Below are positions 34,140-42,900 of a DNA stretch of 64,000 nucleotides, piece by piece. The stretch lies in the NCBI RefSeq assembly GCF_000233955.1, contig NZ_JH376595.1:1-64000 (forward strand), read 5' to 3'. This stretch comes from Paraprevotella clara YIT 11840. GTDB taxonomy: Bacteria > Bacteroidota > Bacteroidia > Bacteroidales > Bacteroidaceae. A program made the translations under genes and the position numbers. The stretch's first letter is position 1. The number at the start of each line of letters is the position of its first letter. The notes under the pieces were generated by a model. It saw only the letters and a list, made by a program, of their open reading frames with translations. It did no database searches and had not been told where the DNA came from.

Positions 34140-35000
34140 ATGAGACAGTTAAAGATTACCAAAAGTATCACCAATCGTGAGAGCGCTTCGCTTGACAAGT
34201 ATTTGCAGGAAATCGGCCGTGAGGATCTGATTACGGTAGAAGAAGAAGTGGAATTGGCACAGCGCATTCGCAAAGGTGATCGTGTAGCACTCGAAAAACT
34301 GACACGTGCCAATCTGCGTTTCGTGGTTTCAGTGGCCAAACAGTATCAGAACCAAGGACTGAGTTTGCCGGACTTGATCAATGAGGGCAACTTGGGCTTG
34401 ATAAAAGCTGCTGAGAAGTTCGACGAAACCCGCGGATTTAAGTTCATCAGTTACGCGGTGTGGTGGATTCGCCAGTCCATTCTTCAGGCTTTGGCGGAGC
34501 AGAGCCGTATCGTACGTTTGCCCTTGAACCAGGTAGGTTCACTGAATAAGATAAGTAAGGCATTCAGCAAGTTCGAGCAGGAGAATGAGCGCCGTCCGAG
34601 TCCGGAGGAGCTTGCCGACGAGCTGGAGATTCCGGTAGACAAGATTTCCGATACCTTGAAGGTGAGCGGACGCCATATTTCGGTGGATGCCCCGTTTGTG
34701 GAAGGAGAGGACAACAGTTTGTTGGATGTGTTGGTCAATGACGATTCTCCGATGGCGGACCGTACGTTGGTCAACGAGTCTCTCTCGCGTGAGATTGACC
34801 GTGCGTTGTCCACGCTTTCCGAACGCGAAAAGGAAATCATCCAAATGTTTTTCGGTATCAACCACCAGGAAATGACGTTGGAGGAAATCGGTGACAAATT
34901 CAATCTTACGCGTGAGCGCGTGCGCCAAATCAAGGAGAAAGCTATCCGGCGTTTGCGTCAGAACACGAAGAGTAAATTATTGAAGTCTTATCTCGGCTGA
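34140..35000 (+). CDS. rpoD: Primary sigma factor RpoD (short Bacteroidetes type)
   Basis: ATG 34140 gives 286 residues, the usual size in Bacteroides, without region 1.1. Region 1.2 is [16 protein letters not shown], region 2 includes [20 protein letters not shown] and [16 protein letters not shown], and region 4 includes [20 protein letters not shown]. It directs RNA polymerase to housekeeping promoters of the -33/-7 type seen across this window. Region 4 differs from E. coli sigma70, in line with the unusual consensus. Confidence 0.97.
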   Translation: MRQLKITKSITNRESASLDKYLQEIGREDLITVEEEVELAQRIRKGDRVALEKLTRANLRFVVSVAKQYQNQGLSLPDLINEGNLGLIKAAEKFDETRGFKFISYAVWWIRQSILQALAEQSRIVRLPLNQVGSLNKISKAFSKFEQENERRPSPEELADELEIPVDKISDTLKVSGRHISVDAPFVEGEDNSLLDVLVNDDSPMADRTLVNESLSREIDRALSTLSEREKEIIQMFFGINHQEMTLEEIGDKFNLTRERVRQIKEKAIRRLRQNTKSKLLKSYLG

Positions 35001-35020
35001 TGCCGTGCGGAAGGGGTGGA

Positions 35021-35524
35021 ATGATGAACTTGAACTTTAAACATTGGGGGCTGTTGGCCTGCTTGTTGGGGCTTGTAGGGATGTCTTTATCCGCGAAGGT
35101 GGAGCGGACTACGGTGTATATCTTCGGATTTTCGGCGTCTTTCACGGATTCGGTGGCATACATTACGGATGTCCAGCAATTGGATAGTGCTTACATCGAG
35201 ACGAAGTATGATTTCCTGATGGACCGTGTGGTATACAGCGACCAGTTGCAGACCTATCTGGAAGCGGTAAAGCAAATGCCGAATTCTACATGCACAGTCT
35301 TTTTCCATACGAAAAAGAACAAGCTGATGGAAGAATATAATAAGATAAGGAAGCGTTATAGCGGTGACGAAAGTGTGATGTTGAAAGAGCTGACAGACGG
35401 AGGCTTTAAGTTCCAATCGCCTGTTTACGAGCCGCCGGTCAAAGTCACGCCTGAACCGGTTGAATCTAAGGCGACGAAAAAAGAAAAGAGACGGAAAGCT
35501 TCCAAGGATAAGCAGGAAAAATAG
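35021..35524 (+). CDS. Secreted hypothetical protein of Bacteroidales
   Basis: From ATG 35021 the 167-residue product has a signal peptide (KHWGLLACLLGLVGMSLSA), a compact middle part (RTTVYIFGFSASFTDSVAYI, then YSDQLQTYLEAVKQMPNSTC) and a Pro-rich then very Lys-rich tail (ATKKEKRRKASKDKQEK). No known domain was recognised. It follows rpoD by 20 bases and precedes the HprK-like kinase by six, so it belongs to the same transcript as the kinase/peptidase/PqqD trio. Confidence 0.7.
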   Translation: MMNLNFKHWGLLACLLGLVGMSLSAKVERTTVYIFGFSASFTDSVAYITDVQQLDSAYIETKYDFLMDRVVYSDQLQTYLEAVKQMPNSTCTVFFHTKKNKLMEEYNKIRKRYSGDESVMLKELTDGGFKFQSPVYEPPVKVTPEPVESKATKKEKRRKASKDKQEK

Positions 35525-35530
35525 AAACAG

Positions 35531-36406
35531 ATGGAATACCAGTATAATATTGCGGGGCATCTGTGCCGGATTGTTTTCTGCGATGCAGGAAATGACAGCA
35601 GTTTGTTGCCTTCTTTTTCGCCATTCGAGAGCGAAGAAGAAGGCAATTTGTTATTTTGCCTCTCGGTGGATGATGCTTTTCGTTGGCCGGTGACGGGAGA
35701 AGAAGTCGGACAGTTCGATTGCGGTGGCAACAACTTCGGGGTTTACCGCCTGCCGGACGGGAGTTATCAATTTGAAATCTGCGATGAAAAGAAGGCCTTG
35801 TGTTGCTATTTGCAGGCTAACGCCGATTTTTCGGATTGTACGGCTGCTTTGGTGGCAGAGAGCGAAGCTGGGCGTAGGTTCGGGTTGAACAATGCCCTCA
35901 TGTTGGTGTATGCCTTTGCTTCCGCACCGTATGCCACGTTGCTGATGCATGCTTCCGTAATCCGCAATGACGGCCGGGGATATTTGTTTTTAGGTAAGAG
36001 CGGGACGGGGAAGAGTACGCATACACGGTTGTGGTTGAGCCACATCCCGGGCTCTGACCTGATGAACGATGACAATCCGGTGGTGAGAGTGGTGGAGGGG
36101 ATGGTCTATGTCTACGGTTCTCCCTGGAGCGGGAAAACACCTTGTTACCGCCGGGTGTCTGCGCCAGTGGGAGCTTTTGTACAGTTGCGGCAATGTCCGG
36201 AAAACACGATTCGGAAAGAGAGCGTATTGGAAAGTTTTGCCTCGCTCTTGCCGTCCGTATCGACCATGAAATGGGATCGCCGTATTCATTCGGCGCATTG
36301 CGACACCATTTCGGACATCATCCGCCTTTCGCCGATATACCTTTTAGGATGCAGGCCGGATGAAGAAGCGGCCAGACTGAGTTTTCATACATTGACGGGA
36401 CGATGA
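35531..36406 (+). CDS. HPr-kinase-like protein (PEPCK-like fold)
   Basis: This 291-residue protein has an N-terminal half without recognised motif and a C-terminal kinase core with P-loop FLGKSGTGKSTHTRLWL (155-162 binding loop), a DD motif in LMNDDNPVVRV and GSPWSGK, as in HprK-related kinases. There is no HPr/PTS context. Its stop overlaps the peptidase start by four bases (ATGA at 36403), showing tight coupling with the S26-like peptidase and PqqD-like protein. In RiPP clusters such trios accompany peptide maturation. That is an analogy only. Confidence 0.75.
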   Translation: MEYQYNIAGHLCRIVFCDAGNDSSLLPSFSPFESEEEGNLLFCLSVDDAFRWPVTGEEVGQFDCGGNNFGVYRLPDGSYQFEICDEKKALCCYLQANADFSDCTAALVAESEAGRRFGLNNALMLVYAFASAPYATLLMHASVIRNDGRGYLFLGKSGTGKSTHTRLWLSHIPGSDLMNDDNPVVRVVEGMVYVYGSPWSGKTPCYRRVSAPVGAFVQLRQCPENTIRKESVLESFASLLPSVSTMKWDRRIHSAHCDTISDIIRLSPIYLLGCRPDEEAARLSFHTLTGR

Positions 36407-36897
36407 ACAAGAGGGAGAATATGGACGAAATGGCGGTACGCCGGATGGAAGTCCCTAATGCCGTGTTGTTGGAACAGGTGAAAGAAGCTATCCGTGAGGG
36501 GCATACGGCGACTATCAATGTAAAAGGTTACAGTATGCGTCCCTTTTTGGAGCATTGCAGGGATAAGGTGCGTTTGGCATCGTTCACGGATTTGAAAGTG
36601 GGCGATGCCGTGTTGGCCGAATTTTCGCCGGATAAATATGTCTTGCATCGTATCATAGAGATTGATGGAGATGTCGTGGTGATGATGGGGGACGGTAACC
36701 TGAGGCACAAAGAGATTTGTTGCAAGGAGGATATAGTCGGGATTGTCACGCACTATATCCGGCGGGGCAAGACGATACCGGCATCCGACCCACGCCTGCA
36801 ACGTCGCGTGCGGATGTGGCACAAGCTTCTGCCTGTGCGCCGTTATCTGTTATACATATATAGGATTAATCTTAAATTATCAAATTGGCTAAAATGA
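36403..36897 (+). CDS. S24/S26-family peptidase (signal-peptidase-like)
   Basis: This 164-residue protein has the S26 serine motif GYSMRPFL (Ser44) and a VLHRIIEIDGD segment with His82, as in ER/SipW-type signal peptidases where His takes the place of the Lys base. MMGDGNLRHKE resembles the box that follows. The C-terminus is basic and hydrophobic (RRYLLYIYRINLKL), maybe a membrane anchor. It overlaps the kinase upstream and the PqqD-like gene downstream by four bases each. It may cut the substrate handled by the trio; unknown. Confidence 0.75.
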   Translation: MNKRENMDEMAVRRMEVPNAVLLEQVKEAIREGHTATINVKGYSMRPFLEHCRDKVRLASFTDLKVGDAVLAEFSPDKYVLHRIIEIDGDVVVMMGDGNLRHKEICCKEDIVGIVTHYIRRGKTIPASDPRLQRRVRMWHKLLPVRRYLLYIYRINLKLSNWLK

Positions 36898-37163
36898 GAA
36901 TCAAGGATGGTTTTGAACTGCGTGAGATTTGTGGGGAACATGTGATTCTGTCGCATGGGATGGACAATATTGATTTCAGCAAGATTATTTCGCTGAATGA
37001 AACAGCGGCTTTCTTGTGGAAAGAGGCTGTGGGAAAAGAAGAAATCAGCGAAGAAGAACTGACGGCCACCTTGTTGGAGGCGTATGAGGTGGACGAGGAG
37101 ACGGCTCGTAAGGATGTGGCGCAGGTGCTTGCCAAATGGAGAGAAATCGGGCTGTTGGCCTAA
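36894..37163 (+). CDS. PqqD-family peptide-chaperone-like protein
   Basis: ATG 36894 (overlapping the peptidase stop; a TTG nine bases earlier is also in frame) gives 89 residues. MRIKDGFELREICGEHVILS, then IISLNETAAFLWKEAVGKEE and VLAKWREIGLLA match the PqqD/RRE fold that holds leader peptides in RiPP biosynthesis. No precursor gene or radical SAM enzyme is seen nearby. Confidence 0.8.
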   Translation: MRIKDGFELREICGEHVILSHGMDNIDFSKIISLNETAAFLWKEAVGKEEISEEELTATLLEAYEVDEETARKDVAQVLAKWREIGLLA

Positions 37164-37175
37164 TCGGACGGAACT

Positions 37176-37535
37176 ATGGATATAGAACAAATCAGGGCAT
37201 ACTGCCTCAGTAAGCCTCATGCCACGGAAGATTTCCCTTTCGATGAAACCACGCTGGTCTTTCGGGTCATGAATAAGATTTTTGCCAGTATCGGTTTGGA
37301 CAATGTGGATTGGTTTTGCCTGAAGTGCGATCCGGAGTATGCCATAGAGTTGCGTGAGCATTACACGGGGATTACGGGGGCATGGCATTGGAACAAGAAA
37401 TATTGGAATCAGATTGCCATTACGCATGGCGACGTGCCCGATGCCTTGATACGTAGCCTGATAGACCATTCGTACAATGAGGTGGTAAAGAAGTTGCCCC
37501 GCAAGCTTCGTGACCAGTTGAAGGAGGAGGAATAA
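37176..37535 (+). CDS. MmcQ/YjbR family protein
   Basis: This 119-residue protein shows YCLSKPHATEDFPFDETTLV, then WFCLKCDPEYAIELREHYTG, GAWHWNKKYWNQIAI and SYNEVVKKLPRK, the standard order of the MmcQ/YjbR fold (CyaY-like). The function is unknown; some members bind DNA. It starts 12 bases after the PqqD-like gene and may share its transcript. Confidence 0.9.
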   Translation: MDIEQIRAYCLSKPHATEDFPFDETTLVFRVMNKIFASIGLDNVDWFCLKCDPEYAIELREHYTGITGAWHWNKKYWNQIAITHGDVPDALIRSLIDHSYNEVVKKLPRKLRDQLKEEE

Positions 37536-37540
37536 CGGAC

Positions 37541-38215
37541 TTATTCCTCCTTGTGGTCTTCACCTTTCAGTATGGGGAGTTGCCAATGGTATTTTACGGC
37601 CAACGTACGGATGGATATGACGATGATGGCGGAAAGGATGGCATTGACTTCGGCCTGAAGTCCCACAGAATAACCTATAATATAAACGATACCGCCGGCA
37701 ATGCAGGCCATGGCATAAATGTCTTTGCGGAAAACGAGCGGTACTTCGTTAATCAGTATGTCCCGGATGACACCACCGGCGGCTCCTGTCACGCAACCCA
37801 TGATAACGGCTGTCCAGACAGGGTATCCCATGTTCAGTGTCTTTTCCAACCCCGTGATATTGAATAAGGCCAGACCGATGGTATCAAAGATAAACCAGGT
37901 GCTTTGTTGCCGTATGATTTTCTTTCCGAACAATATGACATAAAGTAGGGAAAGGCCGCAACAGATGATATACACGGGATTCGTCATCCAGAACGGAGGA
38001 ATGCCCAGCATGATGTCGCGTATCGTACCGCCACCGACTGCCGTGGCCGTGCCTACGATATAAGCTCCGAACCAGTCGAACTGTTTGGCCGAAGCCAGAC
38101 GGATACCCGAGATGGCAAATGCCATAGTTCCGATAAACTCTATCACGACGAAAGAGACCGGAAGCCGGAGGGTGGTCCCCATGACTTGCAGGAGGTGCAG
38201 GAGGTTTTCGGTCAT
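37541..38215 (-). CDS. TRIC-like (UPF0126/YadS) membrane protein
   Basis: This 224-residue protein has seven predicted helices in two repeats, each with a conserved Gly-rich Arg motif: TAVGGGTIRDIMLG and AAGGVIRDILIN. These are hallmarks of prokaryotic TRIC-type cation channels. Its start overlaps the stop of the dehydrogenase gene by four bases. Confidence 0.88.
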   Translation of the reverse strand: MTENLLHLLQVMGTTLRLPVSFVVIEFIGTMAFAISGIRLASAKQFDWFGAYIVGTATAVGGGTIRDIMLGIPPFWMTNPVYIICCGLSLLYVILFGKKIIRQQSTWFIFDTIGLALFNITGLEKTLNMGYPVWTAVIMGCVTGAAGGVIRDILINEVPLVFRKDIYAMACIAGGIVYIIGYSVGLQAEVNAILSAIIVISIRTLAVKYHWQLPILKGEDHKEE

Positions 38216-39168
38216 GGATTCACGACGTTTTGCGGTTTTCCTTCAAGGAATGCGCGGATGTTTCGTTCACAGATGTCCATGAGTCTCAGGCGGGCTTCCC
38301 GTGTGGCCCAAGCGATATGCGGGGTGAGGTAGGCATTAGGAGCCGAAAGCAGGGGATGGTCTGCCGAAGGCGGTTCGGTGCTTGTCACGTCTGCACCGTA
38401 TGCGGCAAGGGTATTGTTTCTCAGGGCTTCGGCTACCGCCTCTTCGTCCACTAACGGGCCGCGTCCGGTATTGATAAGGATGGCTCCCGGTTTCATAAGC
38501 GCCAAGGTGTGTGGGTTCACCAAATGGTGAGTCTCCGGGGTGAGCGGACAGTTCAGGCTGATGACATCGCACGCGGAGAACAGCTCTTCCATTTTGGACT
38601 TCCGGATGTCGGTACCCAACTGAAGAGGGCTTTTGGAGGTGCAGGCATATACTTCCATGCCGAAAGCCAAGGCTATGCGTGCGGTAGCCATGCCGGTATG
38701 TCCGAGTCCCACGATACCCATTTTCTTACCGGACAGTTCCATGAGGGGCGTGTCCCAATAGCAAAAGTCCGGATTGCGGCTCCAACGTCCCTTGCGGTTT
38801 TCTTCGGCATAATGTTCCACGCGGTTGGTAATGGCCAACAGGAGGGCGAAGACCATTTGGGCTACCGAACGGGTACTGTATGCCGGGATGTTGCAAACGG
38901 GAATCCCGTGTTTGCGGGCAGCTTCGATGTCTACCACGTTGTAGCCCGTAGCCAATATGCCGATATATTTCAGATCCGGCAAACGGTCGATGTGTTCGAC
39001 TGTGATGAGGGTCTTGTTCGTTAACAAGATATCCGCTCCTTCGGCGTGTGCATAAAATTCTTCGGCCGAAGTCCGTGGAAACACTGTCAGTTCTCCTAAT
39101 TGTGCGATAGGCTCCCAAGAAAGGTCGCCGGGGTTTAAGCCGTAGCCGTCTAATACAGTTATTTTCAT
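38212..39168 (-). CDS. D-2-hydroxyacid dehydrogenase (glycerate dehydrogenase-like)
   Basis: This 318-residue NAD-dependent enzyme has the Rossmann motif MGIVGLGHTGMA and the catalytic Arg in INTGRGPLVDE, Glu in TSTEPPSADHPL and His in LTPHIAWAT. It resembles HprA-type hydroxypyruvate reductases of Bacteroides, interconverting hydroxypyruvate and glycerate. Forms an operon with the TRIC-like gene. Confidence 0.88.
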   Translation of the reverse strand: MKITVLDGYGLNPGDLSWEPIAQLGELTVFPRTSAEEFYAHAEGADILLTNKTLITVEHIDRLPDLKYIGILATGYNVVDIEAARKHGIPVCNIPAYSTRSVAQMVFALLLAITNRVEHYAEENRKGRWSRNPDFCYWDTPLMELSGKKMGIVGLGHTGMATARIALAFGMEVYACTSKSPLQLGTDIRKSKMEELFSACDVISLNCPLTPETHHLVNPHTLALMKPGAILINTGRGPLVDEEAVAEALRNNTLAAYGADVTSTEPPSADHPLLSAPNAYLTPHIAWATREARLRLMDICERNIRAFLEGKPQNVVNP

Positions 39169-39179
39169 AGGTTTCTGTT

Positions 39180-40436
39180 TTATTTTCCGTTAATCTTGAA
39201 ATTCATGCGGCGGTAACCGACCAGTTTGTCATAACGCCCTCCGTTAGGACGATGGTATACCAAGATGATGTATTCGTTTTCCGTCTCATAAAAGTTCCCG
39301 TCCGTCCGTCCGCTGTTTCCTTGGGTTTCACCGTCCGGCACGAAGAGATAATTATAATTGTAATATCCTTGTTTCAGGAGAGCGGTGGCTTCGTAGGCCT
39401 GTGTTTCCCGGTTGTATGTCATGCGGTATTCGGGGATGAAGCGGTTGTAAGTCCATTCGCCGTTCAGGTAGACTTCTCCGCCGGGCAGTTGAGGACTTTT
39501 CAAAGTGAAATGCGTGAATACATAGTCGCAAGTGGTAGCCACGTCTTCGTCGTCGCTGTTGCGGATGATAAAGGCACCGTTTTGGTCTTCGTCATACAGA
39601 TAATTCCGGGCGGTTTGATTGGGATAGAGCGTGGCGTGGTAATACGGGTCGAACCATTCCATCCTGTCTACGTTCAGTGTAGGGATATGTACGTCCAGAA
39701 TCTCAAATTTGTGGTATTCGTTGCCGGCCGGGAAAATCAGTTGGCGGTTGTGCGTGAATTCAATCTTATTGGCCGCCTGGATGTTGGGCTTGGGATTGAC
39801 CACACAGTTATCCCACCGGCGGTTTTGCATCACTACGGTTTTCAGTTCACGATGCGGGTCGATGACTTTTACCAGTCCGTAGTTGACGGAGAAATCCACT
39901 TGCTGGTGGGATTTGTTGAAGTCTATGTCCGTATTGGTACTGACGGTAGCTCCTATTCCTACGCCCGGTTCCACCAGACTGAAACAGGCCGTAAGGACGG
40001 GTACAGGTTCGTCGCCCTCGTCGTTGTAGACCGTGAGTTTATAGTTGCCGGACAACTTGAGCGAAATGTTTTCGTTCGGAATCCGTAGTGAGTAGTGGGT
40101 GTAAAGCACGGTCGTATTGAAGCTTTTCTCGTAGTCTTCTATCGGTTCCCCGTTGAACCCGTTCATGTAATCGGATTCAAAGATTTCTGTCGATGGAGAC
40201 CAGTCTGCATTGCAATGTTCCACCTTATATATATAGCGGTGGTATTCGTGTGAGAACTCGTCGAAACCGATTTCCAGATGATTCCCTCCCCCCAAGTTCA
40301 TGATGGGAGGCAGCAACGGGTCATCGTTTACTACCACTTGCAGAGTGTGCAGTTGACGGTCCAGGATTTCATGCCGTTGTGCAGTTATTGCCGATGCACA
40401 ACATAGCAGGCTTAAGAGTACGGTTATCTTTTTCAT
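39180..40436 (-). CDS. Type IX secretion system plug protein (DUF5103)
   Basis: This 418-residue protein has a signal peptide (ITVLLSLLCCASAITAQ), then IMNLGGGNHLEIGFDEFSHE, YIYKVEHCNADWSPSTEIFE and DYMNGFNGEPIEDYEKSFNT, matching the DUF5103 family. This family includes the Plug protein that closes the SprA channel of T9SS in Flavobacterium. It should sit at the periplasmic face of the outer membrane. No other T9SS gene is in the window. Confidence 0.85.
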   Translation of the reverse strand: MKKITVLLSLLCCASAITAQRHEILDRQLHTLQVVVNDDPLLPPIMNLGGGNHLEIGFDEFSHEYHRYIYKVEHCNADWSPSTEIFESDYMNGFNGEPIEDYEKSFNTTVLYTHYSLRIPNENISLKLSGNYKLTVYNDEGDEPVPVLTACFSLVEPGVGIGATVSTNTDIDFNKSHQQVDFSVNYGLVKVIDPHRELKTVVMQNRRWDNCVVNPKPNIQAANKIEFTHNRQLIFPAGNEYHKFEILDVHIPTLNVDRMEWFDPYYHATLYPNQTARNYLYDEDQNGAFIIRNSDDEDVATTCDYVFTHFTLKSPQLPGGEVYLNGEWTYNRFIPEYRMTYNRETQAYEATALLKQGYYNYNYLFVPDGETQGNSGRTDGNFYETENEYIILVYHRPNGGRYDKLVGYRRMNFKINGK

Positions 40437-40440
40437 ACTG

Positions 40441-40448
40441 CAAAATTA
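40441..40448 (-). promoter_or_regulatory. -7 box very close to the plug-protein ATG
   Basis: On the minus strand TAATTTTG (40448-40441) is only four bases before the ATG at 40436, so the transcript would begin at about the start codon. Confidence 0.35.
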
Positions 40449-40483
40449 CGCTTTTTTTCGGATGCCTTATCAAGTTTTTATCT

Positions 40484-40491
40484 TAACTTTG
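40484..40491 (+). promoter_or_regulatory. -7 box of the DUF1460 gene
   Basis: TAACTTTG ends 21 bases before the ATG at 40513. No good -33 box. Confidence 0.45.
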
Positions 40492-40512
40492 TCTGCAACC
40501 TTTTAAAATGAT

Positions 40513-41382
40513 ATGATGTCACATCGAATGTTAGGACTGTTTGTCGGAGGGGCGATGATGTGTCCTTTAAGCCTGTCGGCACTGACTTATACGAAAGCGG
40601 ATTCGTTGAAAGTGGTACAACTCCTTGATGCCGGGAAAAAACAAACGAGAGGAACGGACCTGACTTTGTTTTTTGCGGAGCAATTCATCGGGGTGCCTTA
40701 CGTGGCTTCCACTCTCGAAGTAAATCCGGATGAAGAATTGGTCGTCAACTTACGTCAGTTGGACTGTACGACGTTGGTCGAGAATGTGGTGGCTTTGACT
40801 TTGACCGTGAGAGAAGAGCATCCCACATTTGTTTCTTTTTGCCGGAATCTGGAAAAAATACGTTACAGCGGAGGACAGTTGAACGGTTATTCTTCCCGTA
40901 ACCATTATTTTAGCGAATGGATAGCGAGTAACGAAAGTCAGGGCGTCGTGAAGGAAATAAAAGGAGAAAAAGGTAAGGGATACCGGCCTTTTATTGCCGT
41001 ACAACGTCTGCGTTTGGATTATATGAGTACGCATCCCGCTGCATATCCGATGTTGAAAGGAAGGGCAGGCGAGATAAGCCGTATCCGTAGAAATGAACAA
41101 AAATTGGCAAATGTTTCAGTGAGGTACGTACCTTTGTCGTTGTTGGATAAGGGAAAGGATGTATTGGGAACGATTCACGACGGTGACATTTTAGCTATCG
41201 TGACCCGAAAGAAAGGGCTGGATACCTCGCATTTGGGATTTGCCGTGTGGCAGAAAGGGCACCTTCATCTGCTCAATGCTTCCAGTATCCATAAGAAAGT
41301 GGTTTTGGAATCCATGACATTGAGCGAGTACATGAAAAAACACCCCTCCCAATTAGGAGTGCGGGTGGTACGTGTCATTTGA
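40513..41382 (+). CDS. DUF1460 amidase-like secreted protein
   Basis: This 289-residue protein starts at ATG 40513 or 40516, with signal peptide LGLFVGGAMMCPLSLSA. Family markers are QFIGVPYVASTLEV, the Cys nucleophile region RQLDCTTLVENVVALTLTV, NHYFSEWI and DTSHLGFAVW with its His. The family belongs to the NlpC/P60-like cysteine hydrolases and is annotated as N-acetylmuramoyl-L-alanine amidase-like. It overlaps the converging mtgA 3' end by eight bases; both genes act on peptidoglycan. Confidence 0.85.
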   Translation: MMSHRMLGLFVGGAMMCPLSLSALTYTKADSLKVVQLLDAGKKQTRGTDLTLFFAEQFIGVPYVASTLEVNPDEELVVNLRQLDCTTLVENVVALTLTVREEHPTFVSFCRNLEKIRYSGGQLNGYSSRNHYFSEWIASNESQGVVKEIKGEKGKGYRPFIAVQRLRLDYMSTHPAAYPMLKGRAGEISRIRRNEQKLANVSVRYVPLSLLDKGKDVLGTIHDGDILAIVTRKKGLDTSHLGFAVWQKGHLHLLNASSIHKKVVLESMTLSEYMKKHPSQLGVRVVRVI

Positions 41383-42049
41383 ACAGGTCGATATGTTTCA
41401 TCTGCCGCATGATGGCCGTTTGCCGTTTCAACATGTACCGTGACGGATTTTTGGAACTGTATTTGAGCGGATTGGGTAATGTGGCGGCTATCAGCGCACA
41501 GTTGGCACGCGTGAGTTTCTCGGCAGGACGCCCGAAATGTTGTTGTGCCACAGCTTCGGCACCATATATGCCGTCGCCCATTTCGATGGAGTTCAGGTAG
41601 ACTTCCATAATCCGTTGTTTGCTCCAGCATAATTCGATTAAAGCCGTGAAGTATGCCTCCAGTCCTTTTCTGACCCAAGAGGAAGTCGGCCATAAAAACA
41701 CGTTTTTGGCAGTTTGTTGGCTGATGGTGCTGCCTCCGCGCCGGCGTTTTCCCGCCATGCGCTCCTCTACGGCATTTTGGATTTCCACCACATCGAAACC
41801 GTGGTGCTGGAGAAACCGTTGGTCTTCGGAAGCCATGACGGCTACGGGCAGGTACTTGGACATTTCATCCAAAGGAACCCAATGGTGTTTCAACCTGATT
41901 TTTTCGCCTCGGCCGACCTGTTGTGCACAGCGGATGAACATGAGCGGGGTAACAGGTACGGGGACAAAGCGGTAGAGAATAACAAAAAAGATTGTACTCC
42001 CGAAGAACGAGAGTACAATCCATTGAATCAGTTTCTGAATTTTTTTCAT
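41375..42049 (-). CDS. mtgA: Monofunctional peptidoglycan glycosyltransferase
   Basis: This 224-residue GT51 enzyme has one N-terminal membrane helix (WIVLSFFGSTIFFVILY). Motifs are ASEDQRFLQHHG with the catalytic Glu, RGGSTISQQTAKNVFL and RIMEVYLNSIEMGDGIYGAE. It polymerises glycan strands from lipid II without transpeptidase activity. It is read together with the OmpA lipoprotein gene, which ends eight bases upstream of its start. Confidence 0.95.
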   Translation of the reverse strand: MKKIQKLIQWIVLSFFGSTIFFVILYRFVPVPVTPLMFIRCAQQVGRGEKIRLKHHWVPLDEMSKYLPVAVMASEDQRFLQHHGFDVVEIQNAVEERMAGKRRRGGSTISQQTAKNVFLWPTSSWVRKGLEAYFTALIELCWSKQRIMEVYLNSIEMGDGIYGAEAVAQQHFGRPAEKLTRANCALIAATLPNPLKYSSKNPSRYMLKRQTAIMRQMKHIDLFK

Positions 42050-42057
42050 CTGTCTGA

Positions 42058-42786
42058 TTAGTTGCCTGCCTGAGCTTGGGCTTCCTGAATCATTTTTTCA
42101 CTGGCATACAAATAAACTTCCACACGACGGTTCTGCTCGCGTCCGGCAGCCGTACTGTTGTCTGCTACGGGGTCTGCTTCTCCCAAGCCTTCTACCGATG
42201 TTATCTGCGTTGGGGAAACTCCGCATTGTTTCAGGTAATTGGAAACAGAATTGGCCCGTTGTAACGACAGGTCCATATTCTTTTGCACGCTTTGGGCGGC
42301 TGTGCTGTTTTTCCATCCTTGATTGTCGGTGTACCCTTTAATCGCCACGTCCATATCCTTGTTTACATTCAATACCGTGCTGGCAAATTTGGCCAATGAA
42401 GCGGTAGCATTGCTGCTTAAAGCCGAACTGCTGGTATTGAACAGAATCCCGGAGTCGAATGTTACTTTCACCGCTTGCAGACCGTTAGCGTCGGTTACGC
42501 TTTCCACTTGCGCGTTTTCCACTTGTTGAGCCGCAGCTTTGGCTTTATCCATTTTCTTTCCGATCAATGCACCTACACCAGCGCCCACGGCTACGCCTAC
42601 AGCAGCACCGATACCGGCTCCTTTACCTTTATTGCTGGACGCCAAGGTTCCAATCAATGTACCCAAGGCTGCACCGCCGCCGGCACCGATCAGCGACCCC
42701 TTGCCGGTATTGTTCATGTTTCCTCCACAACTGCTTAAAAGCATACCTGCACTCAGTACGAGTGCACAAAACTTCAATCCTTTCAT
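42058..42786 (-). CDS. OmpA-family lipoprotein with glycine zipper
   Basis: This 242-residue lipoprotein (lipobox LLSSC) has a glycine-zipper membrane-like segment (IGAGGGAALGTLIG, then GAGIGAAVGVAVGAGVGALI) and a C-terminal OmpA domain (VTFDSGILFNTSSSALSSNA, then DNQGWKNSTAAQ, and GREQNRRVEVYLYASE) that binds peptidoglycan. It resembles YiaD. Likely links the outer membrane to the cell wall. Own promoter just upstream. Confidence 0.93.
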   Translation of the reverse strand: MKGLKFCALVLSAGMLLSSCGGNMNNTGKGSLIGAGGGAALGTLIGTLASSNKGKGAGIGAAVGVAVGAGVGALIGKKMDKAKAAAQQVENAQVESVTDANGLQAVKVTFDSGILFNTSSSALSSNATASLAKFASTVLNVNKDMDVAIKGYTDNQGWKNSTAAQSVQKNMDLSLQRANSVSNYLKQCGVSPTQITSVEGLGEADPVADNSTAAGREQNRRVEVYLYASEKMIQEAQAQAGN

Positions 42787-42818
42787 AGTTATAACTTTTT
42801 TAAAATCTAAATCACAAG

Positions 42819-42826
42819 CAAAATTA
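42819..42826 (-). promoter_or_regulatory. -7 box of the OmpA/mtgA unit
   Basis: Minus strand TAATTTTG (42826-42819), 32 bases before the ATG at 42786. Divergent from the proS promoter. Confidence 0.5.
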
Positions 42827-42869
42827 GATATTTTCTGCCGAATAACCGCATGAAAAGGAAACTTTTTGC

Positions 42870-42877
42870 TAATTTTG
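42870..42877 (+). promoter_or_regulatory. -7 box of proS
   Basis: TAATTTTG ends 23 bases before the proS ATG. The -33 box is not clear. Confidence 0.5.
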
Positions 42878-42900
42878 CAAACTGTTTATAGATATTGATT

